A stretch of DNA of 6,121 nucleotides. Source: a candidate division FCPU426 bacterium (GTDB taxonomy: Bacteria > Oederibacteriota > PGYV01 > Palsa-1178). The notes below the pieces were generated by a model. The model was given only the letters and a program-made list of their open reading frames with translations. It was not told the origin of the DNA and searched no databases. Made by a program: the position numbers and the translations under genes. Location: positions 11,127 through 17,247 of the forward strand of contig PMTB01000039.1 of the NCBI GenBank assembly GCA_003167475.1, given 5' to 3'. Positions within the stretch are counted from its first letter, which is position 1. Each line of letters opens with the position of its first letter. Positions 1 through 5,898 of the stretch are shown here, in pieces.

Positions 1-142
1 AAAGCCAAGAGACAAAAGTAAAGGGTACGGCAAGTAAAAACAAGTAAGAGCAAGTAGAACATAAGAACAAACAAAACACAGAGCAGTTCGTCTTCCTTTA
101 AAACTTAAACCCTTTCCCACTTTCCTTTTGTCTCTTGGCTTT
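1..142. repeat. Inverted repeat pair flanking an A-rich segment
   Basis: Bases 1-18 (AAAGCCAAGAGACAAAAG) are the exact reverse complement of bases 125-142. The match continues weakly inward, where AAAG at 20-23 faces CTTT at 120-123. The right arm is followed by a second copy of its last heptamer, so TTGGCTT occurs twice at 135-148. The 106 bases between the arms are purine-rich on the plus strand and have no coding potential. The left arm touches the window edge and may extend further. I see no transposase and no target-site duplication, so I call it only an inverted repeat. It could be part of a non-autonomous element or a dispersed intergenic repeat. Confidence 0.6.
31..60. repeat. Three-copy 10-bp tandem repeat, CAAGTARRAV
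   Basis: Three consecutive decamers read CAAGTAAAAA, CAAGTAAGAG and CAAGTAGAAC. The first six bases are invariant and the last four are purine-rich. The array lies inside the loop of the 1-142 inverted repeat and is non-coding. Ten base pairs is close to one helical turn, so the copies would face the same side of the DNA. Whether a protein binds there cannot be told from the sequence. The surrounding A-rich DNA makes a simple low-complexity origin possible. Confidence 0.5.
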
Positions 143-184
143 TGGCTTAAAAACTTATCCGCCTTACCTTACCTCAAACCCGTA

Positions 185-224
185 ATAAAAACAAGGGCGG
201 GATTTCTCCCGCCCTTGTTTTTAT
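185..224 (-). terminator. Strong intrinsic terminator, bidirectional in form
   Basis: Bases 185-202 pair perfectly with 207-224 around the four-base loop TTTC, giving an 18-bp stem. The core is GC-rich (AAGGGCGGGA/TCCCGCCCTT) and both outer ends are A/T tracts. On the minus strand the stem ends in TTTTTATTA, the U tract expected of a rho-independent terminator. It begins 17 bases after the stop codon of the surface-protein gene at 241. The other flank reads TTTTTATA on the plus strand, so it should also stop transcription entering from the left. Confidence 0.93.
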
Positions 225-240
225 AGAAACAGACCTTAAT

Positions 241-2979
241 CTACCTTATTATCGCCAGCCTGCTCATTGCCTTCTGCTGTTCATTTCCCGCTGATGCCTT
301 TATCTGATATATGTACACTCCCGATGAAAGCTTGTTCCCGGCTTTATTTTCCCCGTTCCAGTACACCCTGTATCTCCACAAACCAGTGGAGGTTTTCTTG
401 GGAGGATTGTCATCGATGCCGCCTCCCGGAATGGAACTTTTCATCTCGGCAAAATCCATGGTTTTGACTAGCTCGCCTGAAATTGTATAAAATTTTATGC
501 TGCAGCTGTCGGCTATCAAAGTCAGGTCAAATACTATTGTAGTGTCCCCGTTAAAAGGGTTGGGGTAATTGGTCACAGGCGTAAGCTGAAGCAGAGGCAC
601 GTTCGCGGTCACATTAGCCTGGTTTGAGGCCGCAGCTGAACCGGCAAACGTGCAATTCCCCGTGGCTATATTACCTATCACATCGTTCCTGTTAATAGTG
701 TCATTCATAACAGCGTTAAAAGTCAAATCCCCGGACCCGCCCAAAGGAACCGCCCCGATCATCCAATCGATCACCCCGGTGCCGGGGTTATACGTGCCCG
801 GCGCTGAAATGCTCAAAGGATCCACTGTGACCTTTGTGGGAGCCGTATCCCAAACCTCAAACCCGGAAAGCGCGATAAGCCCGGTATTGGAGTAGTGGAT
901 CGTGTAAGTAACAGTATCCCCGCGCCCGGCGCTTGTAGGGTTAACCGACTTCGTAAGGGCAAACTGCGGGATGATGGGTGTTATGGTCGGCGTGAATGAC
1001 GGCGTCTGCGTGCATGTTTTTGTCGGTGTCATTGTCGGCGTAACTGTATTTGTTATGGTCAGGGTCTGTGTGTACGTATAAGTCATTGTGCTTGTCGGGG
1101 AGTCTGTAAAGGACACTGTGGACGTTGGGGTCTGCGGGCAGATGGCTACATTGAGGGTCACAGCGTTTGAATCAACAGGGGAAGTTTCCCTTATGCCGTA
1201 AGAACATTTATTAATCGCGTTGCCGCAATTGTTCACGGTCCCCCACCATGTGAGGCTGTAGGCGTTATCCGTCAGGGAAGTGTAAATATTCCAGCTGACC
1301 ATGCCTCCCGCGTAGGAAAATGGCGCGTGCGTCGCGTCTCCCCCGCTTCCAAAAGTGAAATCTATAATCGCCGGAATCGTATCGTACACAATCGGAGTTG
1401 TCGGATTTGATTTTATTATTTTAAGGTTGTCATAGTAATTGAAATTATCCGGATGACCCTGAAAGCCGACGAAACCGCAAGCCGGCCTCATGCCTGAATT
1501 GTCCGTATAATCAATGTACCACATTGCCGGTTCAGCTGTTCCACGCTGCCAAACTTTTGCCTGTATCCTTACAGCTCCGCCTCCGGCGTCAGTAACAAGT
1601 ATTTTTACAGTATACCATGTATTTGAACTCGCGCTGAAACCGTTGGGATTGGTTAATCCTGATAACAGTTGATAAGGCGCGGCTTTTTGTAAATATATAT
1701 CCCCCGGCGTGTGGTCGGATGAAACCCCGACCCCGTATGAAATTGCGCCGGCATCAGCCAAACCGTTATCCCTGAATGATATAAGGCTGTCCATAAAACC
1801 TGTATTACCTATATAAACATCTCCCTGTATCATTCCAAAACAAAAATCAGTCGCCGAATTTTTCAGGTAGCGGGGATAACTTCCTGCACCCTGGCTTGCC
1901 GAGGCTAAATATCCATTCGGGGGAACACCGCTATATGACCAATTCCCGGGATTTGCAGTGCCGCCGCCGCTTATCTTAAAAAATCCATTGATATCATTAT
2001 CAAACGGGTCATATGATGAAAACACATCTCCACCGGAATGAAAGTCAATTGTATAAGTAACAATATCCCCTATCGCTGCAGCGGCCACTGACTCACTTTT
2101 CACAAGCGAAAACGGCGCTACGGTCATTAATGTGGGGTCATTACTTACACCGCCTCCGGGTATTTCATTTATAACCCAGCTTGCAGCCCCGTTTATCGCA
2201 GTTGAGTACGGGGCTGCCGGATCTACGCTAACTATGTACCATACTTTGTCCGTTATATGGGGAATCGTGCTCCCTATGTTCCACGTGAGCGTCGAGCCGG
2301 CTGTCGTGCCGGAATTTGTCCCGCCGCTGCTCTGGGTAACAAGCGTGCAGTACGGCGGTATTACATCGGATATAATAAAATTTGTGGCGTTGGCATATGT
2401 ATAATCAATGGTGTACATGACAAGTTGGCCTGGAATTACCGGAGATACCTCAACTGATTTCGTCATGCTGACGCCTGTTACTGGCGGGGGAGTTGTAAAT
2501 GAATAAAACGCCTGCGTGTCAATCGATTGGCCCGGATTTAAATATGTATTGTAATCCCTCATGGCGACTATAATATAGTAGGTCGTCCCGTCGTTAAGCC
2601 CTGCGGGTAGGTTAAAAGTATACGGGCCCGCCGAGTATGTCTGGACGCCGTTGGGTCCGCCGTGGCCGCCAACTGAACATCCCGGGCCAACCTGTGAGGT
2701 CGCCGGATTTCCGGGAGTTGAGCAACCGTCCCCTATCATCACCCACTGCCCGCCTGTATTGGCGTTGCGCAGGCTTGACTGGTCGGATACCAGGACCATC
2801 GCGGCCGGGTTATTATTTCCATCGGACATGGTATAGGTCCAGCTTACCTGTACGCTTGTTCCCGGGCCTCCCGCCGGAGGCGCCATGGTTATATTGGTGA
2901 TTGATTGTACGGTGGCGGCAAAAGAAATAACCGGCAAAAGAATAAATAACAAAGCTGACAATAAAATTTGTTTTTTCAT
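241..2979 (-). CDS. Secreted modular surface protein: DUF11 repeats, inserted lectin-like domain, Thr/Pro linker, FlgD-like C-terminal domain
   Basis: This is a predicted exported cell-surface or extracellular protein of 912 residues; its ligand is unknown. The ATG at 2979 is chosen because AAAGGA lies six bases upstream and the product opens with a textbook signal peptide: MKKQ, a Leu/Ile-rich core, and likely cleavage after SFA at residue 21. The ATG at 3036 lacks a ribosome site and would bury that signal. Domains by eye: an Fn3-like N-terminal region (about 22-165); a first DUF11 repeat (171-286, 'MTKSVEVSPVIPGQLVMYTI'); a second DUF11 repeat split into 289-315 and 527-613; an inserted concanavalin/LamG-like region (316-524, 'DSLISFRDNG', 'WYTVKI', 'GFVGFQG', 'YYDNLKI'); a Thr/Pro/Ser linker (614-671); a third DUF11 repeat (673-796, 'FALTKSVNPTSAGRGDTVTY'); and a FlgD-Ig/Por-sorting-like end (797-912, 'NYPNPFN', 'YTISGELV', 'KLSSGVYIYQI'). 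The terminal domain suggests surface sorting or anchoring, but no secretion-system gene is nearby. The gene is a single transcription unit between its own promoter and terminator. Domain names rest on motif recall, not on a profile search. Confidence 0.92.
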   Translation of the reverse strand: MKKQILLSALLFILLPVISFAATVQSITNITMAPPAGGPGTSVQVSWTYTMSDGNNNPAAMVLVSDQSSLRNANTGGQWVMIGDGCSTPGNPATSQVGPGCSVGGHGGPNGVQTYSAGPYTFNLPAGLNDGTTYYIIVAMRDYNTYLNPGQSIDTQAFYSFTTPPPVTGVSMTKSVEVSPVIPGQLVMYTIDYTYANATNFIISDVIPPYCTLVTQSSGGTNSGTTAGSTLTWNIGSTIPHITDKVWYIVSVDPAAPYSTAINGAASWVINEIPGGGVSNDPTLMTVAPFSLVKSESVAAAAIGDIVTYTIDFHSGGDVFSSYDPFDNDINGFFKISGGGTANPGNWSYSGVPPNGYLASASQGAGSYPRYLKNSATDFCFGMIQGDVYIGNTGFMDSLISFRDNGLADAGAISYGVGVSSDHTPGDIYLQKAAPYQLLSGLTNPNGFSASSNTWYTVKILVTDAGGGAVRIQAKVWQRGTAEPAMWYIDYTDNSGMRPACGFVGFQGHPDNFNYYDNLKIIKSNPTTPIVYDTIPAIIDFTFGSGGDATHAPFSYAGGMVSWNIYTSLTDNAYSLTWWGTVNNCGNAINKCSYGIRETSPVDSNAVTLNVAICPQTPTSTVSFTDSPTSTMTYTYTQTLTITNTVTPTMTPTKTCTQTPSFTPTITPIIPQFALTKSVNPTSAGRGDTVTYTIHYSNTGLIALSGFEVWDTAPTKVTVDPLSISAPGTYNPGTGVIDWMIGAVPLGGSGDLTFNAVMNDTINRNDVIGNIATGNCTFAGSAAASNQANVTANVPLLQLTPVTNYPNPFNGDTTIVFDLTLIADSCSIKFYTISGELVKTMDFAEMKSSIPGGGIDDNPPKKTSTGLWRYRVYWNGENKAGNKLSSGVYIYQIKASAGNEQQKAMSRLAIIR

Positions 2980-3081
2980 TTTTTTCCTTTTTAAACCCTG
3001 TTTTAAAGTTATTAAAACGTGTGTATTTATACTCATAGTAATTTATCGTATACTGCCCCAGCACACATTCTCTTTTCAATC

Positions 3082-3110
3082 ATTATAATAGATTTTTTGT
3101 CAGATTTCAA
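3082..3110 (-). promoter_or_regulatory. Sigma70-type promoter of the surface-protein gene
   Basis: On the minus strand, TTGAAA (3110-3105) and a consensus TATAAT (3087-3082) are separated by exactly 17 bases. Transcription would start near 3075, leaving a leader of about 95 nt before the ATG at 2979. The near-perfect boxes and spacing suggest strong basal expression by the housekeeping sigma factor. Confidence 0.75.
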
Positions 3111-3184
3111 TAGGTCAAGTAAAATAATTGTAAGTTATGGCTAAAATTAAAGACGCCCGCAAATGACCATTATCTCCCGTATTG

Positions 3185-3193
3185 TGTTATACT
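3185..3193 (+). promoter_or_regulatory. Extended -10 promoter of the UbiA-family gene
   Basis: TGTTATACT is an extended -10 element (TG-N-TATACT). Only a weak -35 is visible (ATGACC at 3163-3168, 19-base spacer), which is common for extended -10 promoters. The start would fall near 3200, giving a very short leader of about 12 nt that still contains the ribosome site GAGG at 3203-3206. A second TATAAT at 3195-3200 is too close to the start codon to keep the ribosome site in the transcript. Confidence 0.5.
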
Positions 3194-3211
3194 ATATAAT
3201 ATGAGGTGAAG

Positions 3212-4120
3212 ATGAGAGAAAAAATATTGCTTTTGTTCCTGCTCCTGTCAACCGCGGTTTTGGTTTATCTTTATTTCAGGAATCCCCGCGTGTTTGTTTT
3301 GTTTTTCAGGACCATGCGGGCCTCGCGGCATGCTTACTATACCGTTATATTCGCGGCCGGGTATTTGCTCGGGGTTAAGATATCCGGCACGATTTTTAAT
3401 ACCGTGGTTTTTGTGTCCGGGATTTTGCTTATGAACGTCCTCTTCGCCTCCAGCCTTGCCATAAACAATGTCTATGACAAAAAGATCGACGCCCTGAACG
3501 ATAAGGACAATATATTGAATTCCTCCGGGCTTGGCCTTCACGATTATTATATTTTGTTTTTCTCGCTTATGGGGGTTTCACTGGTCATTTCCACTGCTGT
3601 TTCTTTCATGGTCCTGTTGCTTGCCATTGTCATCCATATCACTTCCTGGATATATTCCTCGCCGCCTTTGCATTTGAAAAAAGTGTTCATTCTCAACACC
3701 CTGCTCATAGCTTTTTCAACGCTGCTGGCCATGGCTCTTGGTTTCGCGGCTTCTTCAGGGTCCGTCGTACTTTTCCCTCCCGGCCTGGCTTTCACGGTCA
3801 TCATAGTGCTCACCCTCGCCTTTAACACCAAGGACGTGAATGATTACAAGGGCGACAAAAAACACGGGGTGAAGACCATAGTGACTGTTTTCGGGCAAAA
3901 AAAAGGCAGGATGATAACCGCGGTGCTCGCTTTCGCGGGTTATCTGCTTGTGCCCGTGCTTTTGAACGCGTACGGACTTTTGATACCGTCGGCCGCCTTC
4001 GGCGGGATAACTTACGCGGTGATAAATACGAAGAAACGGCGGATAAACGAAACGCTGATATTCGGGTTGTTTTTCGCTTTTGCGGCGGTGTTTGCGTTTG
4101 TGAATCCGAACATAAGGTAG
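3212..4120 (+). CDS. UbiA-family integral membrane prenyltransferase, substrate unknown
   Basis: This 302-residue polytopic membrane protein belongs to the UbiA superfamily, whose members move a prenyl chain from a polyprenyl diphosphate to an aromatic or other acceptor, using Mg2+ held by two Asp-rich motifs. The first motif is visible as N85-N86-x2-D89-x3-D93 (3464-3490), with Asn where NDxxD usually has Asp. The loop 'YSSPPLHLKK' (148-157) is typical of the family. The second motif is D208-x2-D211-x3-D215 with G219 and T222 ('KDVNDYKGDKKHGVKT'). Eight or nine hydrophobic segments are spread over the chain. An extra helix at residues 5-22 precedes the usual family start near 'FRTMRASRH'. 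The ATG at 3212 is preferred over the GTG at 3206 because GAGG ends five bases before it. It is divergent from the surface-protein gene and convergent with the HEPN gene. No quinone, haem, chlorophyll or lipid-synthesis partner is in view, so the acceptor cannot be assigned. Confidence 0.88.
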   Translation: MREKILLLFLLLSTAVLVYLYFRNPRVFVLFFRTMRASRHAYYTVIFAAGYLLGVKISGTIFNTVVFVSGILLMNVLFASSLAINNVYDKKIDALNDKDNILNSSGLGLHDYYILFFSLMGVSLVISTAVSFMVLLLAIVIHITSWIYSSPPLHLKKVFILNTLLIAFSTLLAMALGFAASSGSVVLFPPGLAFTVIIVLTLAFNTKDVNDYKGDKKHGVKTIVTVFGQKKGRMITAVLAFAGYLLVPVLLNAYGLLIPSAAFGGITYAVINTKKRRINETLIFGLFFAFAAVFAFVNPNIR

Positions 4121-4121
4121 T

Positions 4122-4514
4122 TTACTTCTTCTTTTCCTTCAATCCAAGATAAAGACGGATAATTTTTCTAAGAGCTTTTGTAAGTTTGAAAATTTTCATC
4201 GCATCGTTTTTATCGGCATTATGCCCCGGATACCTTACCTGCACTGCAAAAGCATCGGCCTTTGAAAGATCATCCTGATAAAAAGCAAGCTGAGGCACTG
4301 CGGATATTATTTTATTACAGAGGTAATCAAGGGCATGCGTTCTCTCTATGAGTAAACCGTTCAGCGCAAGAATACTTTTCAAATATTTTTCCATGCATTG
4401 CTGTCCGTGAAAACAAACCACATTATATGCGCTTGGCTTGGACTTTATCATTTTTTCCGCCGTACGGTAATCTTCTTCCGCTTTTTCAACCCAATCAAGG
4501 AACGGTTTGTTCAC
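4122..4514 (-). CDS. HEPN-domain protein, partner of the adjacent MNT nucleotidyltransferase
   Basis: This is a 130-residue all-helical HEPN protein of the PF05168/COG2250 type. Recognisable features are W8 with 'KAEEDYRTAEKMI', the helix 'VVCFHGQQCMEKYLKSILA' (32-50) carrying the conserved H36, Q39, E42 and K43, 'THALDYL' (59-65), and 'VRYPGHNAD' (93-101). Many HEPN proteins are RNases using R-x4-6-H in the last helices. Here the spacing is R94-x3-H98 with no Tyr two residues later, so activity is uncertain. The start is a GTG at 4514 that overlaps the MNT stop (GTGA), with only a weak GGGA upstream; this implies translational coupling. The next internal ATG would remove the conserved first helix. 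By analogy with characterised HEPN/MNT pairs the HEPN protein would be the toxin or effector, but related pairs without proven toxicity are common. The C-terminus is very basic (KEKKK). Confidence 0.9.
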   Translation of the reverse strand: MNKPFLDWVEKAEEDYRTAEKMIKSKPSAYNVVCFHGQQCMEKYLKSILALNGLLIERTHALDYLCNKIISAVPQLAFYQDDLSKADAFAVQVRYPGHNADKNDAMKIFKLTKALRKIIRLYLGLKEKKK

Positions 4515-4840
4515 AGATGTTTTCCCATGGCCATTACCTCGCGGATAAAGGAATCAGTTTTACTTTTTTTCCTGATCTCTCCCGGGGTCCTGACAAGCAA
4601 ATCCATTGGAAAAGGCAGCCCAAACCTGCGGTTCAGGGCTATTTTTATATCAGCGGCTTCATGGTAATTTTTTTTCTTCGTGTTCATTATTACCATCATG
4701 TCGACATCACTGTGTGCGTCCGGTTTCCCGTACGCATACGAACCAAAAAGTATCACGTTTTTGGCTTTGAATTTATCCTTGATAAATTCCGCCATCTCTT
4801 TTACCTGCTCTATTGTCCTGCGTTTTTTTAAGGCAGTCAT
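4511..4840 (-). CDS. MNT-type minimal nucleotidyltransferase, antitoxin-like partner of HEPN
   Basis: This 109-residue protein is a minimal nucleotidyltransferase of the DNA polymerase beta fold. It carries the GS-x10-D-x-D signature intact: G33, S34, D45 and D47 in 'LFGSYAYGKPDAHSDVD' (4700-4744). The third metal-binding Asp is D80 in 'FPMDLLV'. In type VII toxin-antitoxin pairs such as MntA/HepT, this enzyme AMPylates the HEPN toxin and silences it; applying that role here is inference. The ATG at 4840 is chosen because GGGGGA lies three bases upstream. A TTG at 4867 would add nine residues but has no ribosome site. The gene is first in a two-gene operon and its TGA overlaps the HEPN GTG by four bases. 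All catalytic residues are present, so it should be an active transferase. Confidence 0.92.
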   Translation of the reverse strand: MTALKKRRTIEQVKEMAEFIKDKFKAKNVILFGSYAYGKPDAHSDVDMMVIMNTKKKNYHEAADIKIALNRRFGLPFPMDLLVRTPGEIRKKSKTDSFIREVMAMGKHL

Positions 4841-4908
4841 GCTTCCCCCAAATATAGATGAAAACAATTGTTTTTTTCGCCATCATAAAGTGATTCTTAT
4901 GTACCGGC

Positions 4909-4926
4909 TGCATATAATTATATGCA
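4909..4926. promoter_or_regulatory. Perfect 18-bp palindrome over the MNT-HEPN -10 box, probable operator
   Basis: TGCATATAATTATATGCA is a perfect palindrome that contains the -10 box of the MNT-HEPN promoter. A further half-site, TGCATAA, follows at 4930-4936 inside the spacer. A dimeric repressor bound here would block RNA polymerase, as in autoregulated toxin-antitoxin operons. The repressor is unknown: neither MNT nor HEPN has an obvious DNA-binding domain. AT-rich palindromes can arise by chance, but 18 perfect bases placed over a promoter is notable. Confidence 0.5.
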
Positions 4927-4945
4927 TGTTGCATAAGGAAATCAA
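4917..4945 (-). promoter_or_regulatory. Sigma70-type promoter of the MNT-HEPN operon
   Basis: On the minus strand, TTGATT (4945-4940) and a consensus TATAAT (4922-4917) are separated by 17 bases. Transcription would begin near 4910, giving a leader of about 70 nt before the ATG at 4840. The leader contains a second small palindrome, AAAACAATTGTTTT, at 4861-4874. Confidence 0.65.
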
Positions 4946-4992
4946 GACCTTATTTTTGCCCGACGCAGCGTATTTATTAGGTTCTAAGACCC

Positions 4993-5040
4993 CGCGTGCG
5001 GGTGACGCGCTTCTTCGGGCGAGCGCGTCACCCCTACGCG
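4993..5040. repeat. REP-like GC-rich imperfect palindrome (hairpin)
   Basis: The left arm, CGCGTGCGGGTGACGCGCT (4993-5011), matches the reverse complement of 5022-5040 at 17 of 19 positions, including 12 perfect pairs next to the loop. The loop contains CTTCGG (5013-5018), the exceptionally stable C(UUCG)G tetraloop when transcribed. The element is far richer in GC than the AT-rich DNA around it, and no T tract follows on either side, so it is not a standard intrinsic terminator. It resembles the extragenic palindromes dispersed through many bacterial genomes. It lies between the divergent MNT-HEPN and Lgt-like promoters and could shield one from the other. The rest of the 4841-5119 gap holds only the promoters and palindromes listed. 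Confidence 0.72.
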
Positions 5041-5058
5041 TTTAAATACACATTAAAT

Positions 5059-5087
5059 TTGTTATAAAAACTTTCACATGTTATAAT
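5059..5087 (+). promoter_or_regulatory. Promoter of the Lgt-like gene, with extended -10
   Basis: TTGTTA (5059-5064) and a consensus TATAAT (5082-5087) are 17 bases apart, and TG at 5079-5080 makes the -10 an extended one (TGTTATAAT). The start would lie near 5094, about 26 nt before the ATG at 5120, with the ribosome site GAGG at 5109-5112. Confidence 0.75.
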
Positions 5088-5119
5088 GGTATATCGCAAC
5101 TGCGAGCCGAGGTTTTTAA

Positions 5120-5884
5120 ATGTACCCCATTTTAGGTTTTATAAACGACACTCCGATACTTTCTTATTACGTTTTCAATTCCATCGGCATCATAGCGGGC
5201 TTTATCGTGCTTTTTTTGTCCATGAAAAATTTCGACCCGTCCAAACGCAACCGCACGCTTTTATTCGCCGCCCTGATCTTCATCCCTTTCATACTCGGCG
5301 CGCGGCTCGGCAATATGCTTGAGGACTTCCTTTTCCATACGCCAGAATGCGTTACAAAAAATATTTTGATCGGCCCTTCCTCCATATGGTGGGGGCTCGC
5401 GGTTTCCAATTTGTGCGCTATCCCGATAGCCCGGGCTTTAAAGGTTAATTTATGGGAGACCGGCGACCTGTTTGCGCTTTGCATTGCCATGGGCGGCATC
5501 TTTGCCAGGTTCGCCTGCCTTTTGAACGGCTGCTGTTTCGGCACGCCCGCGCCCGCAGACTTCCCGTTCGCGGTTTATTATCCCTACGGCTCATACGCAT
5601 ATTCCATATTCGGCGGAGCGCCGGTTTATCCGGCCCAGCTATTCGAGTCCGTAGCGTGGTTTTTTATTTTCATGGCGCTTTTCCTGCGCAACAGGGCAAA
5701 AGCTTTCCATGGCGAACTGATAATATTGCTTGGATTTTTGTACGCCATCGCGCGTTTCATCATAGAGTTTTTCAGGTACCATGAAAAGCCCGGGTTCCCT
5801 TCCTCAGCCCAGGTCCTTTCACTTATTATACTGGCCGCATCCGCGCTGGTTTGGATCCTTAAAAAACGCGGCGTTATCAGGTAA
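5120..5884 (+). CDS. Lgt-like (prolipoprotein diacylglyceryl transferase family) membrane protein
   Basis: This 254-residue protein with about seven hydrophobic segments is a homologue of Lgt, the inner-membrane enzyme that moves diacylglycerol from phosphatidylglycerol to the lipobox Cys of prolipoproteins. Family landmarks are GARLG (60-64), the signature R130-x5-N136-G-C-C-F-G141 (5507-5542), 'VYPAQLFES' (169-177), 'HGEL' (197-200), and 'YAIARFIIEFFRYHEKPG' (208-225) near the C-terminus. Against E. coli Lgt from memory, R130 matches the essential R143, C133 stands at N146 and C138 at E151; the GCC form is frequent in annotated homologues. The region of catalytic H103 ('SFHGG') reads S88-I-W-W-G92, so that His is missing. 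Lgt activity is therefore unproven, and it may be a divergent Lgt or a paralogue with another lipid-transfer role. The ATG has GAGG seven bases upstream. Length is slightly below E. coli Lgt (about 290). It is monocistronic and converges on the small membrane-protein gene, with no terminator visible between them. Confidence 0.85.
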   Translation: MYPILGFINDTPILSYYVFNSIGIIAGFIVLFLSMKNFDPSKRNRTLLFAALIFIPFILGARLGNMLEDFLFHTPECVTKNILIGPSSIWWGLAVSNLCAIPIARALKVNLWETGDLFALCIAMGGIFARFACLLNGCCFGTPAPADFPFAVYYPYGSYAYSIFGGAPVYPAQLFESVAWFFIFMALFLRNRAKAFHGELIILLGFLYAIARFIIEFFRYHEKPGFPSSAQVLSLIILAASALVWILKKRGVIR

Positions 5885-5898
5885 ATGCCATGAATTTG

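Noticed and set aside
967..1140. Possible DNA tandem repeat in the Thr/Pro-rich coding stretch
   Set aside because: The nucleotide periodicity comes from recurrent Thr and Pro codons in a protein linker. There is no exact repeat unit, so it is described with the gene and not as a separate repeat.
2980..3036. Longer start for the surface protein at 3036
   Set aside because: It would add 19 residues before the signal peptide and has no Shine-Dalgarno sequence, whereas the ATG at 2979 has AAAGGA at a good distance.
2813..3079. Minus-strand open frame of 88 codons over the start of the surface-protein gene
   Set aside because: It is a frame-shifted shadow of the signal-peptide region. It has no ribosome site and no sensible domain, while the real frame has both a signal peptide and a ribosome site.
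4427..4831. Plus-strand open frame of 134 codons opposite MNT and HEPN
   Set aside because: It lies antisense to two well-recognised genes whose motifs are intact, and its translation shows no domain.
4861..4874. AAAACAATTGTTTT palindrome as a second operator or a terminator
   Set aside because: It is short and made almost wholly of A/T. It has no matching copy at the main palindrome, so chance is a sufficient explanation; it is mentioned only as part of the leader.
4680..5045. Plus-strand open frame of 121 codons running through the MNT-HEPN promoter and the REP-like hairpin
   Set aside because: It crosses two promoters' regulatory DNA and a palindromic repeat, and has no ribosome site or recognisable product.
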